A stretch of DNA of 64,000 bases from Rutpela maculata (Eukaryota > Arthropoda > Insecta > Coleoptera > Cerambycidae). Below the pieces are notes generated by a model, which searched no databases, was not told the origin of the DNA, and saw only the letters and a program-made list of their open reading frames with translations. Both the position numbers and the translations under genes were made by a program. Below, in pieces: positions 23,926 to 34,540 of this stretch; position 1 is the first letter of the stretch; each line of letters starts with the position of its first letter. The stretch lies in NCBI GenBank assembly GCA_936432065.2, contig OW386285.2, positions 261,338,317 to 261,402,316 on the forward strand, read 5' to 3'.

Positions 23926-25778
23926 CTAGTTACTGTACTAATATATTTATGAGCAAGTTTATACTGAAGAGAGATGTAAAGTAGTAAGTACTCGGTGATA
24001 ACGACTTTTTATTTTTTTAAGAAGTGTTGCACCCATTTTATTTGAATGCACTGTTTGGTGGTAGTAAACTACATTATATATTTTTTCTGTGATTGTACCT
24101 CCGTGTGAACTATGAAAAAAAATAAGGACTTTCTGTATATAATTTTTTTAAAAAGTAAATATAGTTGAAAAATTTTACAAAAAATATTTAATATCGAATG
24201 AACAATGTATTATCTAACATAGTTTTCGTTTTATTAGTTTAGCTGCAATAGTTTTTGAACAAAATAATTTTCAAAAATACCTGCTCTAGCCTATATATGG
24301 CCAATTATCTCAAGAATGCAGGAAGATCAGAGGCTGAATTTGTGTCGATGGTAACTTTATTACTCACCGATGTCATAACACAAGTTATTTTGAAAATATC
24401 TCCCTGGGGCTGCTGACCTTATCTTATCCTGCTAGACCCTTTGCACAGAACATTTTTTTATTTCTAAAACTCTCCGATGAGTATGTACATTTTTTAATCG
24501 TACAAATTGTTGGATAATTATCGAGTTGAAGTTGCACAGCAGCCCGCTGAAATGGCAAAAGTTCGTGCACGGCCTACCCCCTCAGTATGAGATACTTGAG
24601 CGCTCGCTGGATCGTTTTCACGTAATTAAAACCTGCTTCACCACACTTCAATCTCACTATATTACGCTGTTTTCTTTTTACACGATTGTTTTTTCTTATA
24701 TATTTTAGTTTTGCTGCCAAAAGTTAAGCCAACAATATTGTGATTTCAAACTAAAATTTTACTTTTTATTTTTGCTTAATCGCTCTTTTAGTAATTTAAT
24801 TAAAAGTGTTTTTTTTGCATTTTTTTTTACTAAGTTAATGATACTTATTATATTTTTATGCTTAGATACATAACTAATATATAATGTTAAAAAATCATAC
24901 TAGGCAGCAGCAATGAATAAAGCAACAATCAAAAATAATATTATGGTTTCTAGCAGAGAGTAAGTAACTTTATTATTTTTGTCTATATTTACCTGTCCGG
25001 TGAATTATTAGGGTATTTCCAGATAAGCTAAGAACTTGAAATTTGGTATGTAGGTAACTTTCCGGCTCCGGAAAATTACAAAATTTTGCAAAATTGAAAT
25101 TGTCGATTCTAATTACGCCGTAAAAATGATCGAGCTAGCGCTAAAGTGTCTTACACTACGGGAGTAGGCTGTACACAACTTTTCTCATTTCGGCGCGGCT
25201 GTACAACTTTAACTCGATAGTTTTCCAACAATTTATGCAAGTAAAAAAATATAACATGCTCAACGAAGAGTTGAGTGCAGTTCAGTGCAAATTTCATGTC
25301 ATTAAGTCAGTTATTTTGTTTGTATGTACAGGTTAAAAAGAATAATTCAAAAATTCAACAATACACATGGCGTTCATTAACTTATTAAAGGGGTTCGGTT
25401 ACAGCCCTACCACTTTCGTCCGAAGCTTTTTTTCTATCTCCGATAATAACGATCATAAAGGGTGGCCTAAATATGACGAATAACCCTGTACAAGCCTAAA
25501 ACGCAAAAATGTCAGATCTTGACTCCCAATTGTCGCAAACAAAACAGATTTCTTACATTTTTTTGTGTACTTTTAATATATGATAATACTTTTTATTTTT
25601 AGCAAAACATTGTATTTGTTTAAAAAGAAATTAAAAGAAATTATTGTTTTTTTAAATGTTTGTTAATATCATTGAAAACAACATAAAATAACTATAATTA
25701 GAAAGAAAAATGTTTGTTAAACGACTTGATGCACTTAAACAATCGACGATTCAATTTTGGAATCTGCACTTGGTTTTT

Positions 25779-27688
25779 ATAGTGGAGCCAAATTAGGATT
25801 TTAACGTGAATTGTCTGGTCTGGGTAGTTTTTTTGTTTCAACATGTTCAGGGGTTAACTTAAGTTCACAGCTCAATTTGCAGGCTCTGCGAGGTCGGCGT
25901 ATTGTTTATTTAAACAATTTAATTTTTTAGACCGTGTTTTTTATCGGTTTTCTATATCTCGAAATCTGTAAGTCCTATGGAAAACAATAAAAAAAAGGAA
26001 AATGTTTGTTTTGAACTGTACAATAAAACTACAAAAACATAATTAATTCCAATTGTTATTATTATTAAAAAGAAATTGAACATTGCAGAATTATGCGTTT
26101 TTAAATAAATCATTGATCTTTCAAAAATAATGGATAACATTCAATGAAATTTTGGAAAAATATAGCTCCTATAAAGTACAATCACCATTTAAAATTACAA
26201 ATTAAGATGATTATTAAAACGGTTCAAATAAACAATTGTTGCTAAAACTTTGCACCCTTGCGAAATCCTGCCATCAAGACCAAGAAATGTGTACGATGGC
26301 ACAAATTACAGCATTCTATAAGTACTTTAAGATTACAGAGAAAAACTTTTTTTTAAACAAACCTGTTTTATTGCAGTTGTTTATAGTTTTCGAAATTTTA
26401 GTTATAAACAAATTCAATTAACGCTCTGATTTTTTTATGAAATCAAAAACGGTAAACGAGTAATTATTAAAATAGATTAAAAAAGCCAACTTTTGAAAAA
26501 AAAATAATGCTCTACTTGCATTCGGAGCTGAGATACGTTAGTTTTTACGTCTATGTTCATCTATGCAGCTTTGTAAAACTTTTAATATAAGTAATATAAT
26601 AAAAAAAAAATTCGGGAGCAAGATTTGAACCCGAGACATCCCCTTTGCTGAATAAAAAGTGTTAAGTCGTCTTACCCACTGGGCTATCTAGCGTCTAAAG
26701 TCCGGTTTATAAAAACATAATATAACATGTAAACATATTTGTTGATTTTCGGATATTTAACAAAATCGCACTTTCGGGCTTCTATACAGTATCTTTTAAC
26801 AGTTGTAGCTTTGGATTACTTTCAAGTGGCAGAGACAAAATAATAAACATTGGAGAATTACCAGTCCAAATTTCAATAAGAAATATCGATTTGTTTATTT
26901 ATAAGTGACCGAAACGTAAAAAACTAACGTATCTCAGCTCCAAATGTAAGTAGAGCATTATTTTTTTTTATGTTGGCTTTTTTAATCTACTTTCATTACC
27001 GTTTTTTATTTCATAAAAATATCAGAGAGTTATTTGAATTTGTTTATAACTACAATTTCGAAAATTATAAACAACTGCAATGCGAGTTTAAATTTTGAAA
27101 AAACAAATTATCTCTCCGCGATCAAAGTACTTAAGCTACAATTTGGGCCATCGTACACATTTTTTGGTTTTGATGGCAGGATTTCACAAGGGTGCAAAGT
27201 TTTAGCAACAATTGTATATTTGAGCCGTTTTAATAATCATTTTGATTTGAAATTTTAAGTGGCAATTGCACATTATAATAGCTATACTTCTTCAAACTTT
27301 TATTGAATATTATCCATTATTTTTGAAAGAACACGATTTGTTTAGAAACGCATATTGCAACATTCATTTTTTTTTTAAATAATAATAACAGTTGGAATGA
27401 ATTATAGTTTATGTACTTTTATTGTACAGCTCATAACTAACATTTTCCTTCTTTTTGTTGTTTTCCATAGGACTTATAGATTTTGAGATATTGAAAGAAA
27501 GCCGATGGAAAACACGGTCTAAGAAATTAAATTGTTTCAACAAACAATACATCGACCTCGCAAAAACTGCAAAACTGAACTGTGTACTTAAGTTAATCCC
27601 CGAAACATGTTAAAATAAAAAAATTGACCTGACCAGACAATTCACATTGCAAATTTTTTAGTTCTAATTTGACTCCACTCTTAGGAGT
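25779..27688. mobile_element. 1.9-kb fold-back inserted in the right arm of the giant palindrome
   Basis: AGTGGAGCCAAATTAGGATT near 25782 is reversed at ctaatttgactccact near 27680. The arms of about 770 bp (25785-26556 against 26911-27680) pair with moderate identity, including gacctcgcaaa and 'catttggagctgagatacgt' blocks. The spacer of about 350 bp holds a tRNA-like sequence (26611-26697). The equivalent position in the left arm of the giant palindrome (about 19490) lacks the element. Confidence 0.75.
26611..26697 (-). pseudogene. Degenerate tRNA-like sequence
   Basis: On the minus strand there is an A-box-like TAGCCCAGTGGGTAAGACG and, about 35 bp on, a B-box-like GGTTCAAATCTTG followed by CTCCCGAATTTTT. 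The overall length of about 86 bp resembles a long-variable-arm tRNA. The T-stem is weak (CGGG/CTTG) and the acceptor ends do not pair, so it is probably not a working tRNA. It could be a tRNA pseudogene or a SINE head, with TTTTT as a polymerase III terminator. Confidence 0.4.
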
Positions 27689-27911
27689 TGTTATTAACAT
27701 ACCTACTTGAAATTTGGTATCAAGATTTAGCTCCATTAGTAACTTATTCTCATAAAATTTCGTTAAAATATATGTATTGTTGTTTAAGTTGTTAGCAATT
27801 GTTTAAAATCACCACTTTCAATTGCTTTTATTTGTTGCAAGTTAAAAAATTCATAAAAAAGGTTCGAACTGATCTAGTTTCTTTCACAAGTTCATTGTAA
27901 ACAGTTTGTTT

Positions 27912-28624
27912 TACTTCCACATCCAGTGAAAGTATAGTAACGACAAAAAAATTTTTAAAAATTTTTATTGTTCAAATAGGCTTAGAATGTCATGAAACGT
28001 CGAGATTTTAAGTTTGAGCGAAAAAAAATTTCTGTCTGTCGGTCTGTCTGTCGATCTGTCTGTCGGTCTGTCGGTCTGTAAATTTTTTTGTGCGCACGTT
28101 TACTCTGGAACCGTTTAAGATATTGACTTGAAATTTGGTACACATATGTACTTTAACGAGATCTGGAACTAGATTATATTTTCATCTTGTTCCGTCGAAG
28201 GGTTGGGGGGTAAATTGGTGTAAATTTGGGGTAAATAGGTAAATCAAGCAGGTAAGAGTTCATAAAATTGGCATTTAGTATATACAAGAGAAGCTAAGGT
28301 CTCAAAAAATTTTTTGGGATTAGCCACCCCCATTACCACCCCCACCCCATTATTAAAAGGGATGAAAAAAAATTGTGATTTAGTGTTTGTGCAAGAACCA
28401 GAAACCTCAAGATATTTTTTACTTCATCCACCCCCACTACCACCCCCGATCACCACTACTGATGTGGGGTGTCGTTCTATGGGTTTTTGGGGTAGAGGAT
28501 TTCAAATATTGTATTATTAAAGTTCCATAAACAATTATTTCCACATGCAAAATTTTTTCGTTGTGAGTGACTTGGATATAAAATCTGGATGTGGAAGTAG
28601 TGATTCCTTGGGCAGCCGTTTTTT
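27912..28624 (-). mobile_element. Helentron-like element, copy 8 (complete)
   Basis: In minus orientation it has the hairpin TACTTCCAC-atcca-GTGAAAGTA at 27912, a long (GTCT/GGTC)n run at 28032-28080, the caacccttcgacgg and accccaattta parts, the C-rich block, and the start GGGCAGCCGTTTTTTT ending at 28624. The palindrome's other arm gives an apparent empty site: left-arm (reverse complement) attagattt|ctttattgcg against right-arm gtttgttt[element]tttcttcattgcg. This implies insertion within a T run. Confidence 0.8.
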
Positions 28625-28770
28625 TCTTCATTGCGACATGAGCTATACAACCAGAGATATTTAAGAAAACAGCAGAAAACACAGTTTTGAAGACTCTTTT
28701 GATTAAATAACTGACTTCCAGGGCACGGATTTAATCCAAAACTTTTTGCAAATTTTAAATTTACTCTACT

Positions 28771-30071
28771 ATAAACAGTACTGAAAATTATTTTAACAAT
28801 ATATTATTATGCCTTTATTATAAAATTAAAATTTTATGTTCCAAAAGAATATTTTTCTACTCATTAAATATTGATGTCAATCGAAGCCAGGCATTGGTGT
28901 CTAACAAAATAAGTCATAAATTTGAACACACTCATGATAGGCTTACTCAATTACGTGGTGTGTTGAATACAGTGCCTGAGGATGACTTGTATATAATAAA
29001 CCTGACATGTTAGTGGTACGCTATAAATTAATCGACTTGACCTAAGTATCTAGGATTAAATGAAATATGGTACAGTGTATGTTGAGGACATAATTCCTGT
29101 GGAAAGACAGCTAGTACACCCAATTTATTATAATATAAGGACAATTACATCATGTAGCGTAAGTAACCATTATGACTATATAGCAAATTAAAAAAATTAT
29201 ATGGACGAAAAGTAAAACAAAGCCATAAAAGTGTTATTATTTCATTAGTGTTGCAATTCTGATGTAAAATATGGAGACACATTCGGCTGGAGAGCGGGTC
29301 CTATATTTCCTACACAGAAGAACAAAACTATTAAATAATTTCATTTTTGAACTATGAGTAAAAATCAGTCAGACCTGAGTGGGTTGGGATACAAAATCTA
29401 AAGGGAAAAAAGTCCTTTAATAACACATATTTATTTTTTATCTTTTATATCTCCAAAATATATAGTTTTTAGAGACTATATGTATTGTGTGCTTGTAGCG
29501 TTACACTCAACAATGTTGAGGGTTTCTGTATCTAAAAATCTAAAAAACATCAATAAACAGAACTAATCACCTAGTAGCTAATCTGAAATACTTCCTCTAA
29601 ATCAACGTCCAAATTCAGCCATTTGGGATGTTTGTAAAGGAAATTAGTTAAAGTGAAACAGCTTTTTTCCGTCTCTTGAATTGTTTTAAAATGTTATAAA
29701 CTTTTCTTAACAAGTTTTCCAGCATTATTTCTTCTCCTGATTCTAGGTTTAATTTTCTTATGAAATAAGAATACATAGCAGAAATGAATTTAATTTTGTA
29801 CTCTATTTCATGCCACACGTCAAACAATTCTTGTTAGGAAACAGGAACTCTTGTCTCCGAAATAAAGATTATCATGTTTTATGCCACATTATGACTCAAC
29901 ATAGTCAGGAAGCCAAAGTATAGACAATTTTATACCATACAAATTCATTTGGTTCTATTTTGTTCCAAAGAATACTAGTGGAAGTAAAAGCTAAACTGAT
30001 TATAAATTTAGAAATTTTGTTTGTGATGCACATAAAGAACTTATCTTCGACTACAATCTTCACTACTTTTA
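28771..30071. other. Unassigned AT-rich stretch
   Basis: No recognisable gene, terminal repeat or tandem repeat. Confidence 0.4.
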
Positions 30072-30545
30072 TTACTTCCACCTCCAGTAGTAACGCAAAA
30101 AAAATTGAAAATTTATATTGTTCAAATAGTCTTAGAATATCATGAAACGTCGAGATTTTAAGTTTGAGCAAAAAAAAACCTGTCTGTCGTTCTGTCGGTC
30201 CGTCTGTCTGTAATTTTTTTGTATGCACGATTACTTTGGAACCGTTTAAGAGATTGACTTGAAATTTGGTACACGTATGTATTTTGACGAGATCTGATTA
30301 TATTTTGATCTTAATTCGTTGAAGGATTGAGGGCTAATGAGGGGTAAATGTGATCTCGTCAAAATACATACGTGTAAATAGGTAAATCAAGCAAGTAAGA
30401 GTTCATAAAATTGACATTTAGTATATATATAAGAGAAGCTAAGGTATTAGCCACCCCCATTGCCCCCCATCCCCATTAAAGGGGGTGACAAAAATGAAAT
30501 TGTGATTTAGTGTGTATACAAGAACCAAAGGCCTCAATTTTTTTT
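30072..30545 (-). mobile_element. Helentron-like element, copy 9 (5' truncated, rearranged)
   Basis: The hairpin end TACTTCCAC-ctcca-gtagtaacg starts at 30072, followed by the GTCT run (30180-30212) and the usual interior. An internal rearrangement repeats the aatgtgatctcgtcaaaata / catacgtgta segment near 30350-30375. The copy stops in the 'aaggcctcaattttttttc' segment before reaching the conserved start. Confidence 0.65.
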
Positions 30546-30599
30546 CTTGAGATGTGCCCCATTGACATATCTAAATAAATATATTTATTTATGGCTGTG

Positions 30600-30880
30600 T
30601 ACAGCTCTAAAAAAATGTGTATATACCAAAAATCAGATTGGAAATCGGGAAATAAATTACAACTTTTAGGCAACCCAAAGGATAAAATTGAATCAAACGA
30701 AAAGTCCGAAATTTACGAAAATAGTTCTAAGGATTGTAATTTGAAGTATGTTGGACAAACAAAACGTCCAATTATAACAAGATTCAAGAAACATTTGGTC
30801 TATCTCAAAAGTGGAGAATTAAATAATCTGGTGTTGCTTAACATGCCTTTGAAAACAATCAAACCTATGGCCAATTAGAT
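30600..30880 (+). pseudogene. Penelope-like GIY-YIG endonuclease fragment
   Basis: The plus-strand translation contains KSEIYENSSKDCNLKYVGQT, then KRPIITRFKKHL. This fits the GIY-YIG nuclease core of Penelope-like elements ('GIY.I.C..C...YIGQT.R....R..EH'), with GIY degraded to EIY and YVG retained. In Penelope elements this domain lies downstream of the RT. Here it lies upstream of the separate RT piece at 31.7 kb, so the two are independent fragments. Confidence 0.55.
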
Positions 30881-30993
30881 ATCTAACAAATGATAGACAG
30901 CTGGATACTTTCGAAAGCTAAGACATTGCAAAATAAGAAAATAGTGTGATAAAAGTGCCTATTTCAAATAATTTGCTTTATTAGTTATTAGCA

Positions 30994-31371
30994 GGGGCGA
31001 GCGTAGATGCGTCTTCACTGTGTATGTATTTCGATACTCCAGTGAAGTAACGTGCAGCGCAGTTAGTACTTGGATGGGTAAAATCCATCTTGGGGAACAT
31101 AGCGATCTCGTCCCACCTACTAGCGGTTTGTATATCAGTGTATACGCGGAAGCTATGTAATTTCGATAAGAGGATTACGTGGTGGATATACCATCCTTCG
31201 GAGGGGATGTAAAGCAGGCGGTCCCTTGTCTATTAAATGCTAGACAAGAAAAAGATCCCTACTCTTCTTACGAGAAGAGGTTCGGCAAAATTTCCAGCTC
31301 GTCTTCTGGCGCCGGTGATAGGCCCTGGTAGCGGAAATAGGAGGCCGACATTAAATAAATAGTTAAAAAAA
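30994..31371 (+). mobile_element. 5S rRNA-derived SINE, copy 2
   Basis: It starts GGGGCGAGCGTAGATGCGTC. The 5S-like promoter region (agcgcagttagtacttggatggg) is at 31054-31076, followed by the conserved body (ctagcggtttgtatatcagt, then ggaggggatgtaaagcaggc) and a ttaaataaatagttaaaaaaa tail. It is flanked by TAGTTATTAGC at 30981 and TAGTTCTTAGC at 31372, an 11-bp target-site duplication with one mismatch. Confidence 0.8.
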
Positions 31372-31696
31372 ATAGTTCTTAGCGAATCAAGGCTGCGTTC
31401 AGCAGGGCCGTTCCTGGGTCTTTTGCCGCCCCGTGCAAAAAGAAATTTTGCCGCCCCATAAAGTATGGAATATATTTTTTCAAAATATGTTTTTTTGTGT
31501 GTGTAAATAGTAATGTATATTTTAAATATTGTCTATACGTTATTTATGCCATTTTCTTAACTCTTCTACTTTTCTCTTTGGGACTTCCTACCACATGTAT
31601 TTTTAGTTCTAATTGACGTCCGAGGAATCTACAAAGTAATAAAATTAGCCAGTATCTTACTGGGAAAATTATTAAATTGAGTGTAAATACTATACT

Positions 31697-32012
31697 ATGT
31701 ATATCAAAATAATTTATTTTCAGTTAGAAAATGATCTCTATCAGCAGTATTTTGGTATGGCAAGGGGCTCTCCGTTGTCACCAATTTTAAGCAATATGTT
31801 TATGGAGGATTTTGAGACAAGACATATTCAACATTGTACATACAAACCGGTTATCTGGTGGAGATATGTAGACGATATTTTTGCAATTTGGCCTCACGGT
31901 ATGAAGTTACTAGATATATTTTTTGAAAATTTAAATAATAAATAGTAAATGGTATAATTGAAACAAGTGTTTATAGAAAACCGACACATACCAACAGAGG
32001 TGTTATTTTGTA
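31697..32012 (+). pseudogene. Penelope-like reverse transcriptase fragment
   Basis: The reading frame gives YQQYFGMARGSPLSPILSNM, then FMEDFETRH and WRYVDDIFAIWP. This is the Penelope RT pattern 'GvaMGSPLSP..aN..Me..E ... RYVDD.f..w' with the catalytic DD pair at VDD. After a stop and frameshift the family tail ETSVYRKPTHTNRG continues at 31965-32005. It lies within the hAT element and ends abruptly against the hAT coding fragment at about 32012, so it was inserted into, or joined inside, the hAT copy. Confidence 0.75.
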
Positions 32013-32411
32013 TATTATTTGTATGTTCCGCCATAATATGGTCAAATTTAGACAACATTTCCACGGCTTTCAGAAAGTTACCATTGTTAGGTACAAACAG
32101 TTGTGAACTGTCCCCCCGAAAAGCAGACATTGTCTAGCCAAGAACTGCACAACTGCTATTAGTCTTTCTATAATAACTCTCCATCTTTTTTTGTGTTCAA
32201 AAAAACTTTGCTGTTCCAAAAAATATACGGCGGCATGGCGCCAGTCGGAATATACACCAATGTCTCTATCTCTTATATTAAAAAGTTTACAATAGAAACA
32301 AAACACGGAATTGAGTTTAACATAATAAACTAACCAATTTCCGTTAAACTTCTCGCCGTTTGTCAAAATTGTATTGAATAAATTCACACTGAATAGGCTA
32401 AAATGCCGCAC
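32013..32411 (-). pseudogene. hAT-type (ZMYM1/TTF-like) transposase N-terminal fragment
   Basis: On the minus strand, NGEKFNGNWLVYYVKLNSVF, then CFYCKLF, GVYSDWRH and RLIAVVQFLARQCLLF match the TTF-type zinc finger and following helices of ZMYM1-like hAT proteins. A frameshift near 32120 separates this from FRGDSSQLFVPNNGNFLKAV, EMLSKFDHIMAEH and NIQN, which follow in the family. The RNase H-like catalytic core is absent. The enclosing TIRs and 8-bp duplication agree with hAT. Confidence 0.75.
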
Positions 32412-32495
32412 CCTAAATTGTGCCGCCCCCTAAATTGTGCCGCGCCGTGCGACTGCACCTGTTGCACCCCCGCCAGGAACGGCCCTGGCGTTCAG

Positions 32496-33006
32496 GTAGG
32501 GATAGCATAATTGGTTGAAAACGTTTAGTTGTACCTTAGTATTAATCATCTTTAGATAATACTGTAGAAGTACTGATCACCGTTTGTCTGAAGGATATGA
32601 CATTATTTATTTACGAAATACTCCAGCCATGCATTTCTTAACGTGCGATGGCTTATTTCTACTCTCAGAGGAGTTCTTATAACTCCAAGAGACGATCTAG
32701 GACCAGAGTCCTTTAATAGACGAAAAAAGTATAAGCTGGTACCTCCGATTAAAGAACTTATATCTAGATACATAATGGAATTGATTTGTATGTTGCTGAG
32801 AGACTTACAATCTAATCCCATAAGTTCCTCATTGGCCAATTGTTCTATTCGTGGCCGTTTCGGATACGATCGGTTCAGTTCGTTTATCATCGTCTCAGTT
32901 TGACGTGTCCGCCATTAACGTTAATAAATGTTTTTCGTGTTTTCCGATCAAAAAGTGGTGAAGAAGTCATATTTACACAGTTTAGTGACAATATATTTAG
33001 TGCAAA
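32496..33006. other. Unassigned stretch with ORFs on both strands
   Basis: A 95-codon minus ORF (32603-32890) and an 86-codon plus ORF (32643-32903) overlap. The minus product (starting MINELNRSYPKRPRIEQLAN) has no motif I recognise. A promoter-like 'cgtgtccgccattaacg' stretch precedes the THAP-like exon at 33007. Possibly part of a decayed transposon. Confidence 0.3.
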
Positions 33007-33070
33007 ATGGTTAAGTGCTGTGCCGTTTGCAAAAGCAGTTTAGAAAAGAAGAAAACCAATCGTTTAATAA
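33007..33070 (+). pseudogene. Possible THAP-domain first exon (partial)
   Basis: ATG at 33007 reads MVKCCAVCKSSLEKKKTNRL, followed by IS and a good splice donor (a|GTAAGTAG) at 33071. The start MVKCC-x-V-x-C is typical of THAP zinc-finger proteins, including P-element transposases and THAP9. The rest of the domain would have to lie in a later exon, which I could not find. This is a short match and an inference. Confidence 0.3.
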
Positions 33071-33078
33071 GTAAGTAG

Positions 33079-34192
33079 GTACACTTTATAGTCGTAACAG
33101 TCAGTTTACAGTTGTAATAAGGTGACTAGCAATGAAATTTTAATATGCTTTCAATACATATTTTCCTTGAAAAAAACATCTCCATCTATTATATTTTTTA
33201 AATCCGCGGTTATGTTCCTAGAGGTTATGAAAATTTAACCAACAATTGTTACATAAAATAGGTACAATATTGTCGTTATTTTAATAAAGGTACTGTCGTG
33301 TGCAAAAAAAATGGGACAAGTCTTATAACGTATTTTTGCTAAAATTTAGTTGTGTACATCTAACTTTAATTTCAATGTCAATTATTTCTCAAAATTCCTC
33401 CCATCAATTTCTGTGATTTGATCAATGTCCTGAAAAACGGACGTGAGATGCTTTATGAAAGCCCCATACATTCAGTTGTCGATCCAACAGACAAAAACGC
33501 GCAAGAGGTTAAACTTAAAGTTAATTATTCAACCAAGAAAATGCAAGAGTTCAAATAATATTATTTATTGTATAAAACTTCAAACGTACACAGACAAATT
33601 CAGGTACATCACCTATCTACTTATAATATAAGAGCTTGCCTACCAAACATGGCAAGAATGGACATCTGTCTTCTCTTAGAGGATATTTAATCGCAACTAC
33701 ATGGAATGGAGAGTAATAGTATCAATCGACTGACATTAAAAATTCAAAATTTTCCAGAGGAATATGCTTTGCAATTTGACTTTCGACTGAGGGTAATAAT
33801 TTTTCACTTGAGATTTTTGTTCGCTTGTGGCTAGCTTTATAGCTGCTAATAGTGATTGCATCATTCACCAGAACTTATCATTTGAAAGGCTTAAAGTTTT
33901 ATGCGGCTTTCTAGCTTTTTGCAAAAAGTACCGGCGCGGCGCGACGTTATACAAATAACATAAATAACCCAATTAGAGTAGTGATTCTGTTTCACTTTCG
34001 AACTATCCCTATGAAGATGTCCGCATAGTAATTTTAGGAGGTTTCTTGTCATTTTCCACAATTTCGTTAAAGTTTAAAATTTGCCTTCCGGCATGAAATT
34101 ATATTTTTCTAATGATCATCCGGTGCTTCTGTCCCATGGTCAAGTTGCTGGATGGAAATTATTTCTAATTGTGTGAAAAATCGCTTTTGGCA
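33079..34192. other. Unassigned AT-rich stretch
   Basis: No gene or repeat recognised; the ggcgcggcgcgacg motif near 33940 is locally GC-rich. Confidence 0.35.
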
Positions 34193-34204
34193 AATTTAGC
34201 ACTA

Positions 34205-34528
34205 TTTATTTATTTTTTTTTTAACTATTTACCGTCGGCCTATTTCCGCTACCAGGGCCTATAACCGACGCCAGGAGACGAGCTACCCCAACCTGGAAAT
34301 TTTGCCGAACCTCTTCCCTTAAGAAGAGTAGGGATCTTTTACTTGCCTAACATTTAATAGACAAGGGACTGCCTGCTTTACATCCCCTCCGAAGGATGGT
34401 ACGAGAAGGTGGGACGAGAACGCTGTATTTCCCAAGATGGGACCCCATCCAAGTACTAACCGCGCTTGACGTTGCTTCAACGGAATATCGACTGATATTC
34501 ACATTGAAGTCGCCTCTACGCTCGCCCC
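34205..34528 (-). mobile_element. 5S rRNA-derived SINE, copy 3 (internally deleted)
   Basis: Minus orientation. The A-rich tail is at 34205-34225, then the conserved body, then the 5S-like promoter region (ccatccaagtactaaccgcg) at 34445-34464, ending gctcgcccc at 34528. About 80 bp are missing near 34400 relative to copy 1. Flanked by ATTTAGCACTAT (34193) and ATTTAGCATTAT (34529), a 12-bp target-site duplication with one mismatch. Confidence 0.8.
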
Positions 34529-34540
34529 ATTTAGCATTAT

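Larger units (their letters stand above)
19085..28770. mobile_element. Giant imperfect palindrome (about 9.7 kb) with nested insertions
   Basis: The left arm is matched in reverse by the right arm at several well-separated points. About 19200-19280 pairs with 28625-28690 (catcgcaataaagaaatc against ttcattgcgac; ctggttgtataactcg against gagctatacaaccagag). 19290-19480 pairs with about 27710-27890. 19500-19690 pairs with 25570-25770. 19773-19930 pairs with about 24290-24440. Insertions present in only one arm are a fold-back at 25779-27688 and a Helentron-like copy at 27912-28624. I infer one old inverted duplication with later insertions; exact outer ends are uncertain. Confidence 0.7.
31403..32487. 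mobile_element. hAT element with perfect 8-bp target-site duplication
   Basis: CAGGGCCGTTCCTGG at 31403 is the exact reverse complement of CCAGGAACGGCCCTG at 32473-32487. Both ends are flanked by GCGTTCAG (31395-31402 and 32488-32495), the 8-bp duplication expected of hAT elements. Sub-terminal GCCGCCCC motifs occur on both sides. Inside are a broken hAT/ZMYM-type protein fragment on the minus strand and a Penelope-like RT fragment on the plus strand. At 1085 bp it is non-autonomous. Confidence 0.9.
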
